64,000 bases of DNA from Bin87 sp965207585 (lineage in GTDB: Bacteria; Chloroflexota; Dehalococcoidia; Lucifugimonadales; UBA3495): the NCBI GenBank assembly GCA_965207585.1, contig CBDBMT010000003.1:3782001-3846000 (forward strand), written 5' to 3'. Below, in pieces: positions 16,882-25,472 of this stretch; within the stretch, counting starts at the first letter, position 1, and every line of letters begins with the position of its first letter. Made by a program: the position numbers and the translations under genes. The notes beneath the pieces were generated by a model. It had not been told where the DNA came from and did no database searches. It was given only the letters and a program-made list of their open reading frames with translations.

Positions 16882-17898
16882 ATGGTAACCAAAGGCGAAG
16901 ACTGGCTGGCGCAAACCGTCGAGGAGACCCTGGAGCCGGACCTGCCGATTTGTGACACGCACCATCACTTCTGGGTCTCACGCCCGGAGCCGCCCGCGTA
17001 CCAGCGGTACCTGCTGCCCGAGCTGACCGCGGACGTGACCAGCGGCCACAACGTCACGTCAACGGTGTTCATCGAGGTGCGCTGCGAGTATCGCCGGGAT
17101 GGGCCGGAGGCGATGCGGCCGGTGGGCGAGGTGGAGTACATCGAGACCATCGCCGCCGAAGCCGCCACCGGCAGCCACGGCCCCACCAAGGCGGCGGCGG
17201 CCATCATCGGGCACGCCGACCTGAAACTGGGCGATGCCGTCCGTCCGGTGCTGGAGGCGATGGTCGCCGCCAGTCCGGGGCGGTTCCGGGGAGTCCGCCA
17301 CTCGACGGGGTGGGATGCCAGCCCCGAGTTGGTGCAGCGCGATATACGGGGCGCCCTGTCAACCGAGGGCTACCGGGCCGGCGCCAGAGTCATGGCCGAC
17401 ATGGGACTGGTGCTGGAGAACTCGCTGTATCACCCGCAGCTACCTGAACTGGCCGAATTTGCCCGAGCGGTTCCCGACCTGACCATCGTGCTGAACCACA
17501 TCGGCGGCCTGGTGCGCGTCGGCCCCTATGCCAATCGCGACGATGAGGTGCTGCCCGCGTGGCGGCAGGGCGTGGCCGAGGTCGCCCAGTGCCCCAACGT
17601 GGTGATCAAGCTGGGCGGCGTCGGGCAGGTGCGCTACGGCTACAACTGGGACGGCCGGGAAACGCCCATCGGCTCGGAGGAGCTGGCCGGGACCCTGGGC
17701 CCGCTGATGAACTACTGCATCGAGCAGTTCGGCCCGGACCGCTGCATGTTCGAGAGCAACTTCCCGGTGGACAAGCCGTCCTACTCGTACAACGTGCTGT
17801 TCAACGCCTTCAAGCGGCTCTCGAGCGGCTACTCGCCCACTGAGCGCGCCGCGCTGTTCCACGATACGGCCATGCGCGTGTACGGCATCAGCGACTGA
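16882..17898 (+). CDS. Amidohydrolase-2 family hydrolase
   Basis: 338 aa. The ATG at 16882 is preferred over the GTG at 16873 because GAGGTGG lies directly upstream. The metal-binding start is CDTHHHFW (about 26-33). The barrel continues with the central GVRHSTGWDASPEL and VLNHIGG, and the C-terminal MFESNFPVDK carries the active-site region of 2-pyrone-dicarboxylate-lactonase-like and related lactonase members (PF04909). It probably hydrolyses a lactone or carboxylated ring product. It is divergent from the VOC-led cluster, and the neighbouring MBL-fold gene converges on it 15 bp away. Confidence 0.86.
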   Translation: MVTKGEDWLAQTVEETLEPDLPICDTHHHFWVSRPEPPAYQRYLLPELTADVTSGHNVTSTVFIEVRCEYRRDGPEAMRPVGEVEYIETIAAEAATGSHGPTKAAAAIIGHADLKLGDAVRPVLEAMVAASPGRFRGVRHSTGWDASPELVQRDIRGALSTEGYRAGARVMADMGLVLENSLYHPQLPELAEFARAVPDLTIVLNHIGGLVRVGPYANRDDEVLPAWRQGVAEVAQCPNVVIKLGGVGQVRYGYNWDGRETPIGSEELAGTLGPLMNYCIEQFGPDRCMFESNFPVDKPSYSYNVLFNAFKRLSSGYSPTERAALFHDTAMRVYGISD

Positions 17899-17913
17899 CC
17901 GCGCGTCCGGAAC

Positions 17914-18774
17914 CTATAGCGTAATCCGCATCAACTCCTCGGAGAAGACGATCTCGCCGTCGTAGATGCGGCTGATGTCACCGATGCCCTGCTCCATCGG
18001 GCCGTGGCCGGACAGGTGCGGGCCGATGTGGACCAGCACCAGCTTTTTCACGCCGGCGGCCTGGGCCATGCGCGCCGCGCCGGTGGTGCCGCATTGGCCG
18101 CCGGCCTCGCCGTTGGCATCCATCACCGCCTGGTCGTCCCAGCACATGCAGAGCATCATGTCGGCGTCGCGCGCTAGCTCGGTGACCGTGTCACAAGGTT
18201 GGGTGTCTCCAGTGAAGATCACGCTGCCGTCGGGCGTGTCCACCCGGTAGGCTAGGGAATCCAGGTAGGGCTGCACGTGCTCGGCGGGCGCGGCCGTAAC
18301 CTCCCAGTCTGACCCGCTGAACACCTTGCCCGGTCCCACGTCCGTTGCCGACACGGATGGAGCCGGCCGGGGCAGGGTGCCGCCGCGATTGACGAATACC
18401 GCCTGGCTCAGGGGGTGGTTCACCCGGGCCTTCCAGTCGTGAGCGAACAGGCCGTTTTCGCCGATGATGCCCTCGGTGATCTTCTCCGTGAGTTCGGGGC
18501 CGAACACCTGCAACTGGTTCTCCTTGCCGACGCTCTGGTCCCAGCGGCACAGCAGGAAGCAGGGGTAGTCGATGTCATGGTCGAAGTGATGATGAGTGAA
18601 GAAGAGGTAGTCCACCTGCGTGGGAAACAGGCCCGCCTTGACCAGCTTGTGCGTGGTGGCCGGCCCACAGTCGAACATCAGGTGTTGATCGCCGAGCTTG
18701 AGCACGTGGGAACTGCCGAAGCGGGTAGGCGTCGGTGTTGGAGTTCCGGCGCCCAGGGTGTAGATTTCAGCCAT
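17914..18774 (-). CDS. MBL-fold metallo-hydrolase (RNase Z / lactonase-like)
   Basis: 286 aa. The metallo-beta-lactamase motif HHHFDHD is at about 79-85; later metal ligands are in PAEHVQPY, GDTQPCD and the C-terminal LVHIGPH. The start GAGTPTPTPTRFGSS matches the N-terminal RNase-Z-type family. The ATG follows GAGGACAAACA. The protein has no signal peptide and is presumably a cytoplasmic Zn-dependent hydrolase for a small substrate. True tRNA 3'-processing cannot be excluded, but the usual RNase Z exosite arm is not evident. Confidence 0.83.
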   Translation of the reverse strand: MAEIYTLGAGTPTPTPTRFGSSHVLKLGDQHLMFDCGPATTHKLVKAGLFPTQVDYLFFTHHHFDHDIDYPCFLLCRWDQSVGKENQLQVFGPELTEKITEGIIGENGLFAHDWKARVNHPLSQAVFVNRGGTLPRPAPSVSATDVGPGKVFSGSDWEVTAAPAEHVQPYLDSLAYRVDTPDGSVIFTGDTQPCDTVTELARDADMMLCMCWDDQAVMDANGEAGGQCGTTGAARMAQAAGVKKLVLVHIGPHLSGHGPMEQGIGDISRIYDGEIVFSEELMRITL

Positions 18775-18872
18775 TGTTTGTCCTCACCATATAGTGATTA
18801 GCCTGCCGGCGCTGCGCTGACCCCGCCGGGGTGATCCGTTGATCCTATCACGCGGGGCGGAACCGGCACTTG

Positions 18873-18878
18873 TATAAT
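18873..18878 (+). promoter_or_regulatory. -10 box (TATAAT) for the phosphotriesterase-like gene
   Basis: A perfect TATAAT lies 55 bp before the ATG at 18933. The region 17 bp further upstream is GC-rich and has no clear -35. Confidence 0.45.
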
Positions 18879-18932
18879 CCGGCCAGAGGGATCCCCGCCG
18901 TCAAGACCGCACGGAACAATCGGAGGTGGAGC

Positions 18933-19891
18933 ATGGCAACCATAAACTCGGTGCTGGGACCAATGGATACCGCGGACCTGGGTTCACGCTGCCCCACGAG
19001 CACCTGATCGACTCGACTGCCGGCATACGCAACACGTACCCCGAGCTGGAGTTCCGTGACCAGGCTTTCGACATGGCCGTGGCGTCCTTTGGCGAGGCCA
19101 AGGCCGGCGGCGTGGACACCGTGGTCGAGGTTTCGCCGATGGACCTGGGACGGGACGTCGCGCTGATGCGAGAAGTCTCGGAAGCCACCGGCGTGAATTT
19201 CATCTGCTGCACCGGCTGCTGGCTGGACGTGCCGCGCAGCTTCTGGGGCCGGGACAAGGACTTCATCGCGGACCTGTGGGTGCGGGAGATCGAGCAGGGC
19301 ATCGAGGGCACGGGGATCCGCGCGGGCATCATCAAGGTGGCCACCAGCGATCCGATTACCGCGCACGAGGAGCTGATGCTGCGGGCCTCGGCGCGGACGC
19401 ACCTGCGCACCGGCGTTCCCATCACCACGCACACGCCGGCCCAGTCGCGCATCGGCGAGGAGCAGGTGCGCATCCTCAAGGAGGAAGGGGTCGAACCGCA
19501 CAACATCTACGTGGGCCACATCAACAACACCATTGACCCCGACTACCATCGGGAGCTGGCGCGCTTGGGCGTCTGGCTGGGCTGGGACATCAACAACCCC
19601 GGCGGCCGTCCCAACCTGCCGGGCTGGCAGGAGCGGACCGACTACCTGAAGGACCGGCTGGACGAGGGCATAGCTCCCAACATGATGCTGTCCCACGACT
19701 GGAACGTGGTGCTGTCCCGCATCAGCTCGGAAGGGTTCCCCACCCGCGACCAGAACCCCGACGGCTACCTGTGGATCAGCCGCGCCATCATTCCCCGGCT
19801 GACGGACGCGGGAGTTCCGCAAACGGTCATCGACCGCATGATGATCGAAAACCCCCGGCGGTACTTTGAGGGCAAGCGGCCGACGGATTAG
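18933..19891 (+). pseudogene. Phosphotriesterase-family hydrolase with a single-base frameshift near the N-terminus
   Basis: The true start is the ATG at 18933 behind GGAGGTGG. It encodes ATINSVLGPMDTADLG, the standard start of phosphotriesterase-like (PHP/resiniferatoxin-binding) proteins. At 18981-18985 the sequence reads GGTTCACG where GGTTTCACG is needed; with one T restored the frame runs on into FTLPHEHLIDSTAG, the HxH metal motif, and to the stop at 19891 (about 319 aa). The remaining barrel is intact, with TTHTPA, GHINNT and MLSHDWN. Either the sequence lost a base or the gene is a recent pseudogene. A longer frame starting at the GTG at 18926 skips the family N-terminus and is not the real start. 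Confidence 0.85.
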
Positions 19892-19903
19892 AGGCAGGGA
19901 ATT

Positions 19904-20012
19904 GTCAGAATCAGGATTTTCAAGATTCAAGGATTAACAGGATTGGAACCGCTCTGTGATGGAGATCTCCCCATCCCGATAATCCCGAAATCCGGTAAAT
20001 CCTGATTCTGAC
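19904..20012. repeat. Interspersed palindromic repeat, AATCAGGATT family, copy 4
   Basis: Starts GTCAGAATCAGGATTTTC and ends with AATCCTGATTCTGAC. It occupies the gap between the phosphotriesterase and dipeptidase genes. Confidence 0.85.
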
Positions 20013-20056
20013 GATCTACACGCGGGCACGAATAACGCCCCGAACGGAGTTGCATC

Positions 20057-21181
20057 ATGACGCCAGGACGGTTCCATTTCGTCAGCCAGGTGGGGCGCGT
20101 GCCCTCCATGACCGTGCCGCTGGACCGGCAGCAGGAACTCAGGTTCGAGCGGCTGATGGAGGAGGCGATAATGATCGACCTCCACCAGCATCCCATGGTG
20201 TTGCCCGAGGACTTCAGCCAGTACTGGGAGTACCTGCGCAGCGACCGCTACGTCTGGGGCTACGAGGCGGTGCGGGCCGGCGGCTTCACCGCGGTGGGCA
20301 CGGCCAACGTCTTTCGCGGGATGCTGCACACCAACGAGATGTCCTTCATCCGCTTCTCCGACCTGCTGGAGGAGGTCAGCATGATGATCTCGGACATCGC
20401 GCAGAACGACGACGTGCTCCAGGTCAGCAGTGCGGACGAGATCGAGGCCGCCAAGTCGCAGGGCAAGGTGGGGTTCCTGCCCACGGTGGAGCACCTGGCC
20501 ATCGGCAACGAGCTGAACCTGGTGGACGTGCTCTACAACGCGGGGGTGCGCCTGGCCGGCCTGACCTACAGCCGCAAAGCCTACATCGGCGACGGCATCT
20601 TCGAGCGCAACGACGGCGGCCTCAGCGACTTCGGGCTGGAGGTGGTGCAGCGCATGAACGAGCTGGGCATGGTGGTCGACGTGTCCCACGCCTCAGTGCG
20701 CACCGCGCTGGACGCCATCGAGGCGTCGGAAACTCCGGTCACCTTCAGCCACGACGGTTCCTATACCCTGGCCAGCGACAGTTTCCAGGCCCGCCGGCTA
20801 CGCCGGGACGAGGAGCTGCTGGCCTGCGCGCGCAAGGGCGGCGTCATCGGCATAACCGCCGTGCCCAACCGTTTCAGCAACGACCCGGAGCAGAGCATCG
20901 AGTGCGTGCTGGACCACTACGACTACATGGTCAACCTGGTGGGCATCGACCACGTGGCCATCGGCACCGACACCAGCATCGGCGACTCGGTGGGCGTCGG
21001 CGAGGTGGTGATGGGCCGCCCCGTCCCCACCCCGGCGCGCTACATGGACGGCCTCGAATCCCCCGCCGACGGCAAGAACATCATCCGCGGCCTGATAGCG
21101 CGCGGGCATTCGGACGAGGACGTGCGGAAGATCGCCGGCGGGAACGCGCTGGCGCTGTTCCGGCGGGTGATGGGGTCATGA
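20057..21181 (+). CDS. Membrane dipeptidase family (peptidase M19)
   Basis: 374 aa zinc-dependent TIM-barrel dipeptidase of the renal-dipeptidase type. Motifs seen: MIDLHQHP near residue 40 (the usual H-x-D is replaced by H-x-x-H), TVEHLAIGNE carrying the bridging Glu, VVDVSHAS and VTFSHDGS with metal His, and AIGTDTSIGD at the C-terminus. These enzymes cleave dipeptides or beta-lactam-like bonds. No signal peptide is seen, so it is probably cytoplasmic. The start ATG follows GGAGTTGCATC. It lies downstream of the phosphotriesterase-like gene with a palindromic repeat between them. Confidence 0.86.
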   Translation: MTPGRFHFVSQVGRVPSMTVPLDRQQELRFERLMEEAIMIDLHQHPMVLPEDFSQYWEYLRSDRYVWGYEAVRAGGFTAVGTANVFRGMLHTNEMSFIRFSDLLEEVSMMISDIAQNDDVLQVSSADEIEAAKSQGKVGFLPTVEHLAIGNELNLVDVLYNAGVRLAGLTYSRKAYIGDGIFERNDGGLSDFGLEVVQRMNELGMVVDVSHASVRTALDAIEASETPVTFSHDGSYTLASDSFQARRLRRDEELLACARKGGVIGITAVPNRFSNDPEQSIECVLDHYDYMVNLVGIDHVAIGTDTSIGDSVGVGEVVMGRPVPTPARYMDGLESPADGKNIIRGLIARGHSDEDVRKIAGGNALALFRRVMGS

Positions 21182-21425
21182 TGCTGATGGCGCTGGCACG
21201 GCGGCACTCCGGCCCGGGTCGAGTTACACCGGCGGGAAATTTGTCACATCGAGGTTCGCCGCGACTGGAGAAAGACGTTGACACCGCAGAGCGAACCGCC
21301 GTAACCTGTTGCATATACGACAGAGGTGACACCCGGCCTTGACCATCGGCTCTTACCTTCCCACTCAACTAATCCAGCGCGGGTTAGATTGCATCAGCCC
21401 TGCCGAACTTTTCAAAGTGAAGGAT

Positions 21426-21644
21426 ATGAAGGACCTGTTATTTTACGTGTCGGCCTTCCTCCTCGCAGCGGGCCTGCCTAGTTGGATGGCGTTCATGGTG
21501 AGCAGAAAATACGAAGACCCGGCGGTCTTTTTCTATTCCAGCGTTGTGGTTTCCCTCTTTGTCGGGACCGTCCTGGTCGTCAGCTACCTCCGTTCACGGA
21601 GACTGAGTAAGAAGCATGGGCAATCCCAGCGACCAGGGGCTTAG
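21426..21644 (+). CDS. Small hypothetical membrane protein
   Basis: 72 aa from the ATG at 21426 (AAGG just upstream). Two predicted transmembrane helices (about 3-20 and 32-52) are followed by a basic C-terminal tail rich in Arg and Lys. The family was not recognised. It overlaps the next small membrane protein by 29 bp, so the two are probably translated together. The 244 bp before it hold no recognisable gene. Confidence 0.6.
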   Translation: MKDLLFYVSAFLLAAGLPSWMAFMVSRKYEDPAVFFYSSVVVSLFVGTVLVVSYLRSRRLSKKHGQSQRPGA

Positions 21645-21948
21645 GAGTTGGGATGCCGTCTGCGTCAGTGTCATCACCCTGGCGACCGTGGTGTTGGTGG
21701 CCCTGTTCACGCTGATCGGTTTCGCCGATGAAGTTCTCAAATCCGACAGGTTCCGAGATCCGGCAATGATTATTGGGGCGACGGCGATTGGGGCGTATTT
21801 CTCATGCTTGGTATTGGCTTTCAACGCAATATTCAATAACAATGCCGAACAGCAGAAATCCAGAGCGCAGGACGCTGCGGTCGTGTTCATATCCGAGGTC
21901 GTCGCTGTCGTGGTCGTCGCTGCCTTCGTGGTTGGGGCTAAACTCTAA
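21616..21948 (+). CDS. Small hypothetical membrane protein, three helices
   Basis: 110 aa with three hydrophobic segments (about 12-36, 49-69 and 87-108) and a polar loop containing FNNNAEQQKSRAQ. It has no recognised family. It overlaps the preceding small membrane protein and converges with the DUF429-type gene, whose stop lies 8 bp after this one. A paired function with its neighbour is an inference from the overlap. Confidence 0.6.
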   Translation: MGNPSDQGLRSWDAVCVSVITLATVVLVALFTLIGFADEVLKSDRFRDPAMIIGATAIGAYFSCLVLAFNAIFNNNAEQQKSRAQDAAVVFISEVVAVVVVAAFVVGAKL

Positions 21949-21955
21949 ACAGATT

Positions 21956-22837
21956 TCAGGCACAGGGCCATACCCGCGCCGCCGCCTGGAATCCCATTGG
22001 ATCCTGCATCCCCAAGATCAGCCCCTCTTCGGTGACTACACGGTCCGGCGTCACGCTCGGCGCGTTGAGGTGCCGCTTCAGTTCTCCAGATCGGTCGAGT
22101 TCTCGGAGGGCGACCGCCATCGCTTTAACCTGGCGAGCATCCAACACTTCATCTCCAGGACAAGGTTCGATCAGCGACGGATAGATCTCCGCCAGCACGT
22201 GGGACCGGCCTTTGCCTAGCGTCTCGAACGGCCATATTTACACGTCAGTGCGATGACGGCGTAGCTTTTCCAGCGCGGCGATTCCAGTTAGCGCCTGCCC
22301 GCCGACGGACCCATTGCCATTGAGCTTCCACACTTCCTGCGCACGTGGCACCAAGCACTCAGCGTATCGGAATCTGGGCAGTAGGTTCACTCCCCAGACG
22401 AACCGAGGTCTCTTTTTCGGCAATTTGGGGATTTCGCGTTTCAGTCCGTTGCCCCAAAACGGCCCGTCGCCTTTGAAGCCCTCATTCAACTTCGCCGCGG
22501 CCTCAAAACGATTATTCTTGTTATCGGCACCATCCTCGATGACCTCGGCAATCCGCGCCCAGACGGCCGCCCAGCTACTCTGATTGGTCAGCATTTGGGC
22601 TGTACCCTCAGGGTATCCGAACGCAAAGTCGAAGCCGCAGAGTAGGCGGCGACCTTCCTCTGTCGCTGTATTCAGCAGCATCTTGATGCGACCCACAGCC
22701 TCATGGCGCGTAGCGGGGTTCTCGATATCCAGCATCCCGTGTGTATCGCAGATAGCAAGCCAAATGCTGTTTGCGCCACGCTTACGATTGGCATTGGCTG
22801 ACCAATCCACCGCCACATATGCATCGAACAACGTCAT
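21956..22837 (-). pseudogene. DUF429 / CbiG-like RNase-H-fold protein with in-frame TAA
   Basis: About 293 codons. It begins FDAYVAVDWSANANRKRG (the VDWS start of DUF429-type RNase-H-like folds) behind GGGGGAAAG, runs 199 codons, then meets TAA at 22238-22240. The same frame continues without a gap as IWPFETLGKGRSHVLAEIYPS and on to the stop at 21956, which is the expected C-terminal half. One substitution (AAA to TAA) would explain it. A stop of this type is not read through by any known recoding, so it is either a pseudogene or a base error. A distant relative is intact at 53969-54826. Confidence 0.8.
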
Positions 22838-22883
22838 CTTTCCCCCGGTGCATTTGCTGCATTTGCCAAAGTGATAACGGCAT

Positions 22884-24098
22884 TCAGATGCTCAACTCCA
22901 AAATATACAGCCCGCCCTGCAGGCGGTCCACCACGTACATGATGCCGTTTTCGTCCACGTGGACGTCGTTAATGCCGTTGGCGTCGGCGCCCTCGGGGAT
23001 CTGGGGGATGTAGTGGGCGACCTCCTGGGGCTGGAAGGGGTTGGTGGTGTCGAAGACGCGGATGCCGCCGTTGAAGAAGGTGGCGTAGACCAGGGTGTCG
23101 GACTGCAGGGACAGCGCGCCGGGACGGTTCTCGTGGATGTTGTGCGCGCCGTAGCGGCCCGGGCGGTTGAAGAAGTCGTCGGTGTCCTGCATGGGCAGCG
23201 TGCTGATGATCACCGGGTTGGTCTCCAGCCGGTTGTCCATCAGCCACACCAGCTTGGGGTAGTCCGCGCCGCCCAGGGCGGTGGCCTCCTGCGTCACCAC
23301 CAGCAGGTCGCGGCTGAACAGGGGCAGCACGGTATGGGTGAACCCGGGGAACGGCGGCGCGTAGTTCAGCTGGGCGACCATGGACGGGCGGGACACGTCG
23401 GAGATGTCCAGGGTGATGACGCCGGAGTCCTTCCAGCCGCAGTAGGCCCGGTCCGGCCGGTTGGGGTAGACGTTGGTGTTGTGGACGCTGTGGCCCACGT
23501 CCAGGTAGGGATGGCGGTCCGGCGGCGGCGCGTCGTCGCCCTCCTGGGTGCCGGGCAGCCACCAGCGGCCGGCCTCGCGGGGATTTGACGGGTCGCTCAC
23601 GTCCATGATGACGTAGAACTGGTCGTCCTTGAGATCGGTGGGACGGGAGTCGGGCGTGCCGGTGGCCAGGTGAGCGTAGTCGCCGTCCACCCACCACAGG
23701 CAGTGGCAGCCCCGGGAGCCGCGCCCCTGGGCGTCCCAGAAGGCGATGCGCCGGGGCGACTCGGGATCGCTGATGTCGAAGACGCCCATGCCGGTTCCCG
23801 GCTGGCCATGCTCACGGGACTGGTAGGCCACGAGCATCGTATCGCCGAAGATGGACAGGGAGTTGGAGCGCAGGTGGTCGTGGTCCAGGTCGGTCTGGGT
23901 CACCACTTTCGGGTTGGCCAGGTCGGTGACGTCGACGCTGGTGAAATCTTTGGGCGCCGACTCGTGGGCCATGTAGAGGATGCGGCGGCCGTTGGCGGTC
24001 TGGTGCAGGTCCACGCCCTCGCCGATGTTGTTGTGCCCTTTCAGATCGACGTGGGCGATCAGCTTCATGTTTTTGGTTTCAGCAGCTTGGCTTGCCAT
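22884..24098 (-). CDS. LVIVD-repeat beta-propeller protein
   Basis: 404 aa from the ATG at 24098, with GGAGGG upstream. It is built of repeats of LVIVD type (PF08309), each carrying a D-(I/V)-(S/T)-(D/N)-P or similar turn: VDVTDLANPKV, FDISDPESPRR, MDVSDPSNPREA, LDISDVSRPSM, FDTTNPFQPQEV. This suggests a beta-propeller. There is no signal peptide. His-rich strands such as YLDVGHSVHNTN and FTHTVLP could bind metal. The reaction is unknown; similar proteins are found next to catabolic genes in Chloroflexota. Confidence 0.82.
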   Translation of the reverse strand: MASQAAETKNMKLIAHVDLKGHNNIGEGVDLHQTANGRRILYMAHESAPKDFTSVDVTDLANPKVVTQTDLDHDHLRSNSLSIFGDTMLVAYQSREHGQPGTGMGVFDISDPESPRRIAFWDAQGRGSRGCHCLWWVDGDYAHLATGTPDSRPTDLKDDQFYVIMDVSDPSNPREAGRWWLPGTQEGDDAPPPDRHPYLDVGHSVHNTNVYPNRPDRAYCGWKDSGVITLDISDVSRPSMVAQLNYAPPFPGFTHTVLPLFSRDLLVVTQEATALGGADYPKLVWLMDNRLETNPVIISTLPMQDTDDFFNRPGRYGAHNIHENRPGALSLQSDTLVYATFFNGGIRVFDTTNPFQPQEVAHYIPQIPEGADANGINDVHVDENGIMYVVDRLQGGLYILELSI

Positions 24099-24240
24099 GA
24101 AGTCCCTCCGGCGCTGGTTGAGCGCAACCTTCAAAGTCTCGCGTTGGATGCCTGGGCGCAGTGTACCATCGCGTGCGGCACATCCCCTTCAAGGCATGTA
24201 CAATCCCAGCCAGTAAGATTGGAGGAGGCGCGCCGCTATC

Positions 24241-25293
24241 ATGAAGTTTGCCCTGTTTTTGCTGGGTTCCTGGACGGAGCCGGAGGTCAGTGCCCAGAGC
24301 CGGATCTTTGGCGAGATGCTGGAGCAGGTTGAGTACGCCGAGGAGCTGGGCTTCGATTCGATCTGGATCGCGGAGCACCACTCCAGCCGGTACGGCATCT
24401 GCCCTTCCCTGATGCCGCTGCTGACCCACATCGCCGGCCGCACCAAGAAGATACGCATTGGGGCCGGCGTCAGCGTCCTGCCCTTCTACAACCCCATTTT
24501 CCTGGCCGAGGAGAGCGCCATGCTGGACGTGCTGAGCCACGGCCGGCTGGACTTCGGCGTCGGCCGTGGCTCGGCCGACTACGAGTACGGCAACTTCCGC
24601 ATCGACATGGACACGCGGGACGTGCGCACCCAGGAGGCGCTGGACGTCATCCTGGGGCTGTGGACGCAGTCGGATTTCTCCTATCAGGGCGAGTTCTACC
24701 AGGTGAAGGACCTGACCATCGCTCCCTCACCCGTGCAGAAACCGCATCCGCCGGTGTACATGGCGGTGTCGCGCACGCCGGCCAGCGTGGACGTCGCCGT
24801 GGAGCGGGACCTGCCCATCCTGACCAGCTTTTCCACCCCGGAGGCGGACAACCTGGGACTGTTCTCGTTGTACGCCGAGCGGTGCGCCGCCGCCGGCAAG
24901 GAGCTGTCCGTGGCGGATATGCCCTACTTCCGCTTCGTGTACCTGGACGAGGACGAGCAGGTCGCCCGGGAGTATCCGCGACAGTCGCTGACTTGGGTGC
25001 GGGACCTGGCCACCTACCGGCGCACCCTGACCCACGGCGACGAGATCAACGTGGACCTGGACCACTGGCGGCGCATCCGCACCACCGAGCCGGCCAGCTA
25101 CGAGTCGGAACTTGAGGGCACCGTCTACTTCGGCACGCCGGACGACTGCGTGCAGCGGATCCAGCGGCTGCGGGACGAGCACGGCATCGGCTACTTCGGC
25201 GCCAGCATGTCTTTCGGCCACATGGAGCACTCGAAGGTGATGCGGTCGATGGAGCTGTTCGCGAAGGAAGTAATGCCCAAGTTCCAGGGATAA
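24241..25293 (+). CDS. LLM-class flavin-dependent oxidoreductase (luciferase-like)
   Basis: 350 aa TIM barrel of the bacterial-luciferase/F420-dependent superfamily: start MKFALFLLGSW, IWIAEHHSSRYG (about 47-58, the family EHH motif), IRIGAGVSVLPFYNP (about 77-92) and RLDFGVGRGS (about 102-111). The cofactor could be FMN or F420. It is one of three such genes in this window (also 38605-39627 and 56139-57209). Such enzymes oxidise or monooxygenate varied substrates; none can be named. GGAGGAGG lies somewhat far (14 nt) upstream of the ATG. Confidence 0.88.
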   Translation: MKFALFLLGSWTEPEVSAQSRIFGEMLEQVEYAEELGFDSIWIAEHHSSRYGICPSLMPLLTHIAGRTKKIRIGAGVSVLPFYNPIFLAEESAMLDVLSHGRLDFGVGRGSADYEYGNFRIDMDTRDVRTQEALDVILGLWTQSDFSYQGEFYQVKDLTIAPSPVQKPHPPVYMAVSRTPASVDVAVERDLPILTSFSTPEADNLGLFSLYAERCAAAGKELSVADMPYFRFVYLDEDEQVAREYPRQSLTWVRDLATYRRTLTHGDEINVDLDHWRRIRTTEPASYESELEGTVYFGTPDDCVQRIQRLRDEHGIGYFGASMSFGHMEHSKVMRSMELFAKEVMPKFQG

Positions 25294-25472
25294 GGACGCC
25301 GCCGCTGATCAGCAGGGCATGGTATTTCGCCACCAGTGGTGGCGCTCACGTCGAACCTGTGGAGGTTACAATCGCATCGAACCGGCAGGAGCAGCGGTTA
25401 TCGATTTTTCCGTAGAGCGCCGCCCATGCCGCCATACGCACCAAGCCGACACAGCGAGATCAGGAGGGGATC

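Noticed and set aside
18926..19891. Phosphotriesterase gene starting at the GTG at 18926
   Set aside because: This start lies inside the Shine-Dalgarno of the ATG at 18933 and yields a sequence unlike the family N-terminus.
21956..22198. Separate small gene after the DUF429-type gene
   Set aside because: It is the in-frame continuation of the same domain beyond the TAA, with no ribosome site of its own.
22238..22240. TAA as a recoded codon
   Set aside because: No known bacterial recoding uses TAA; pyrrolysine uses TAG and selenocysteine TGA.
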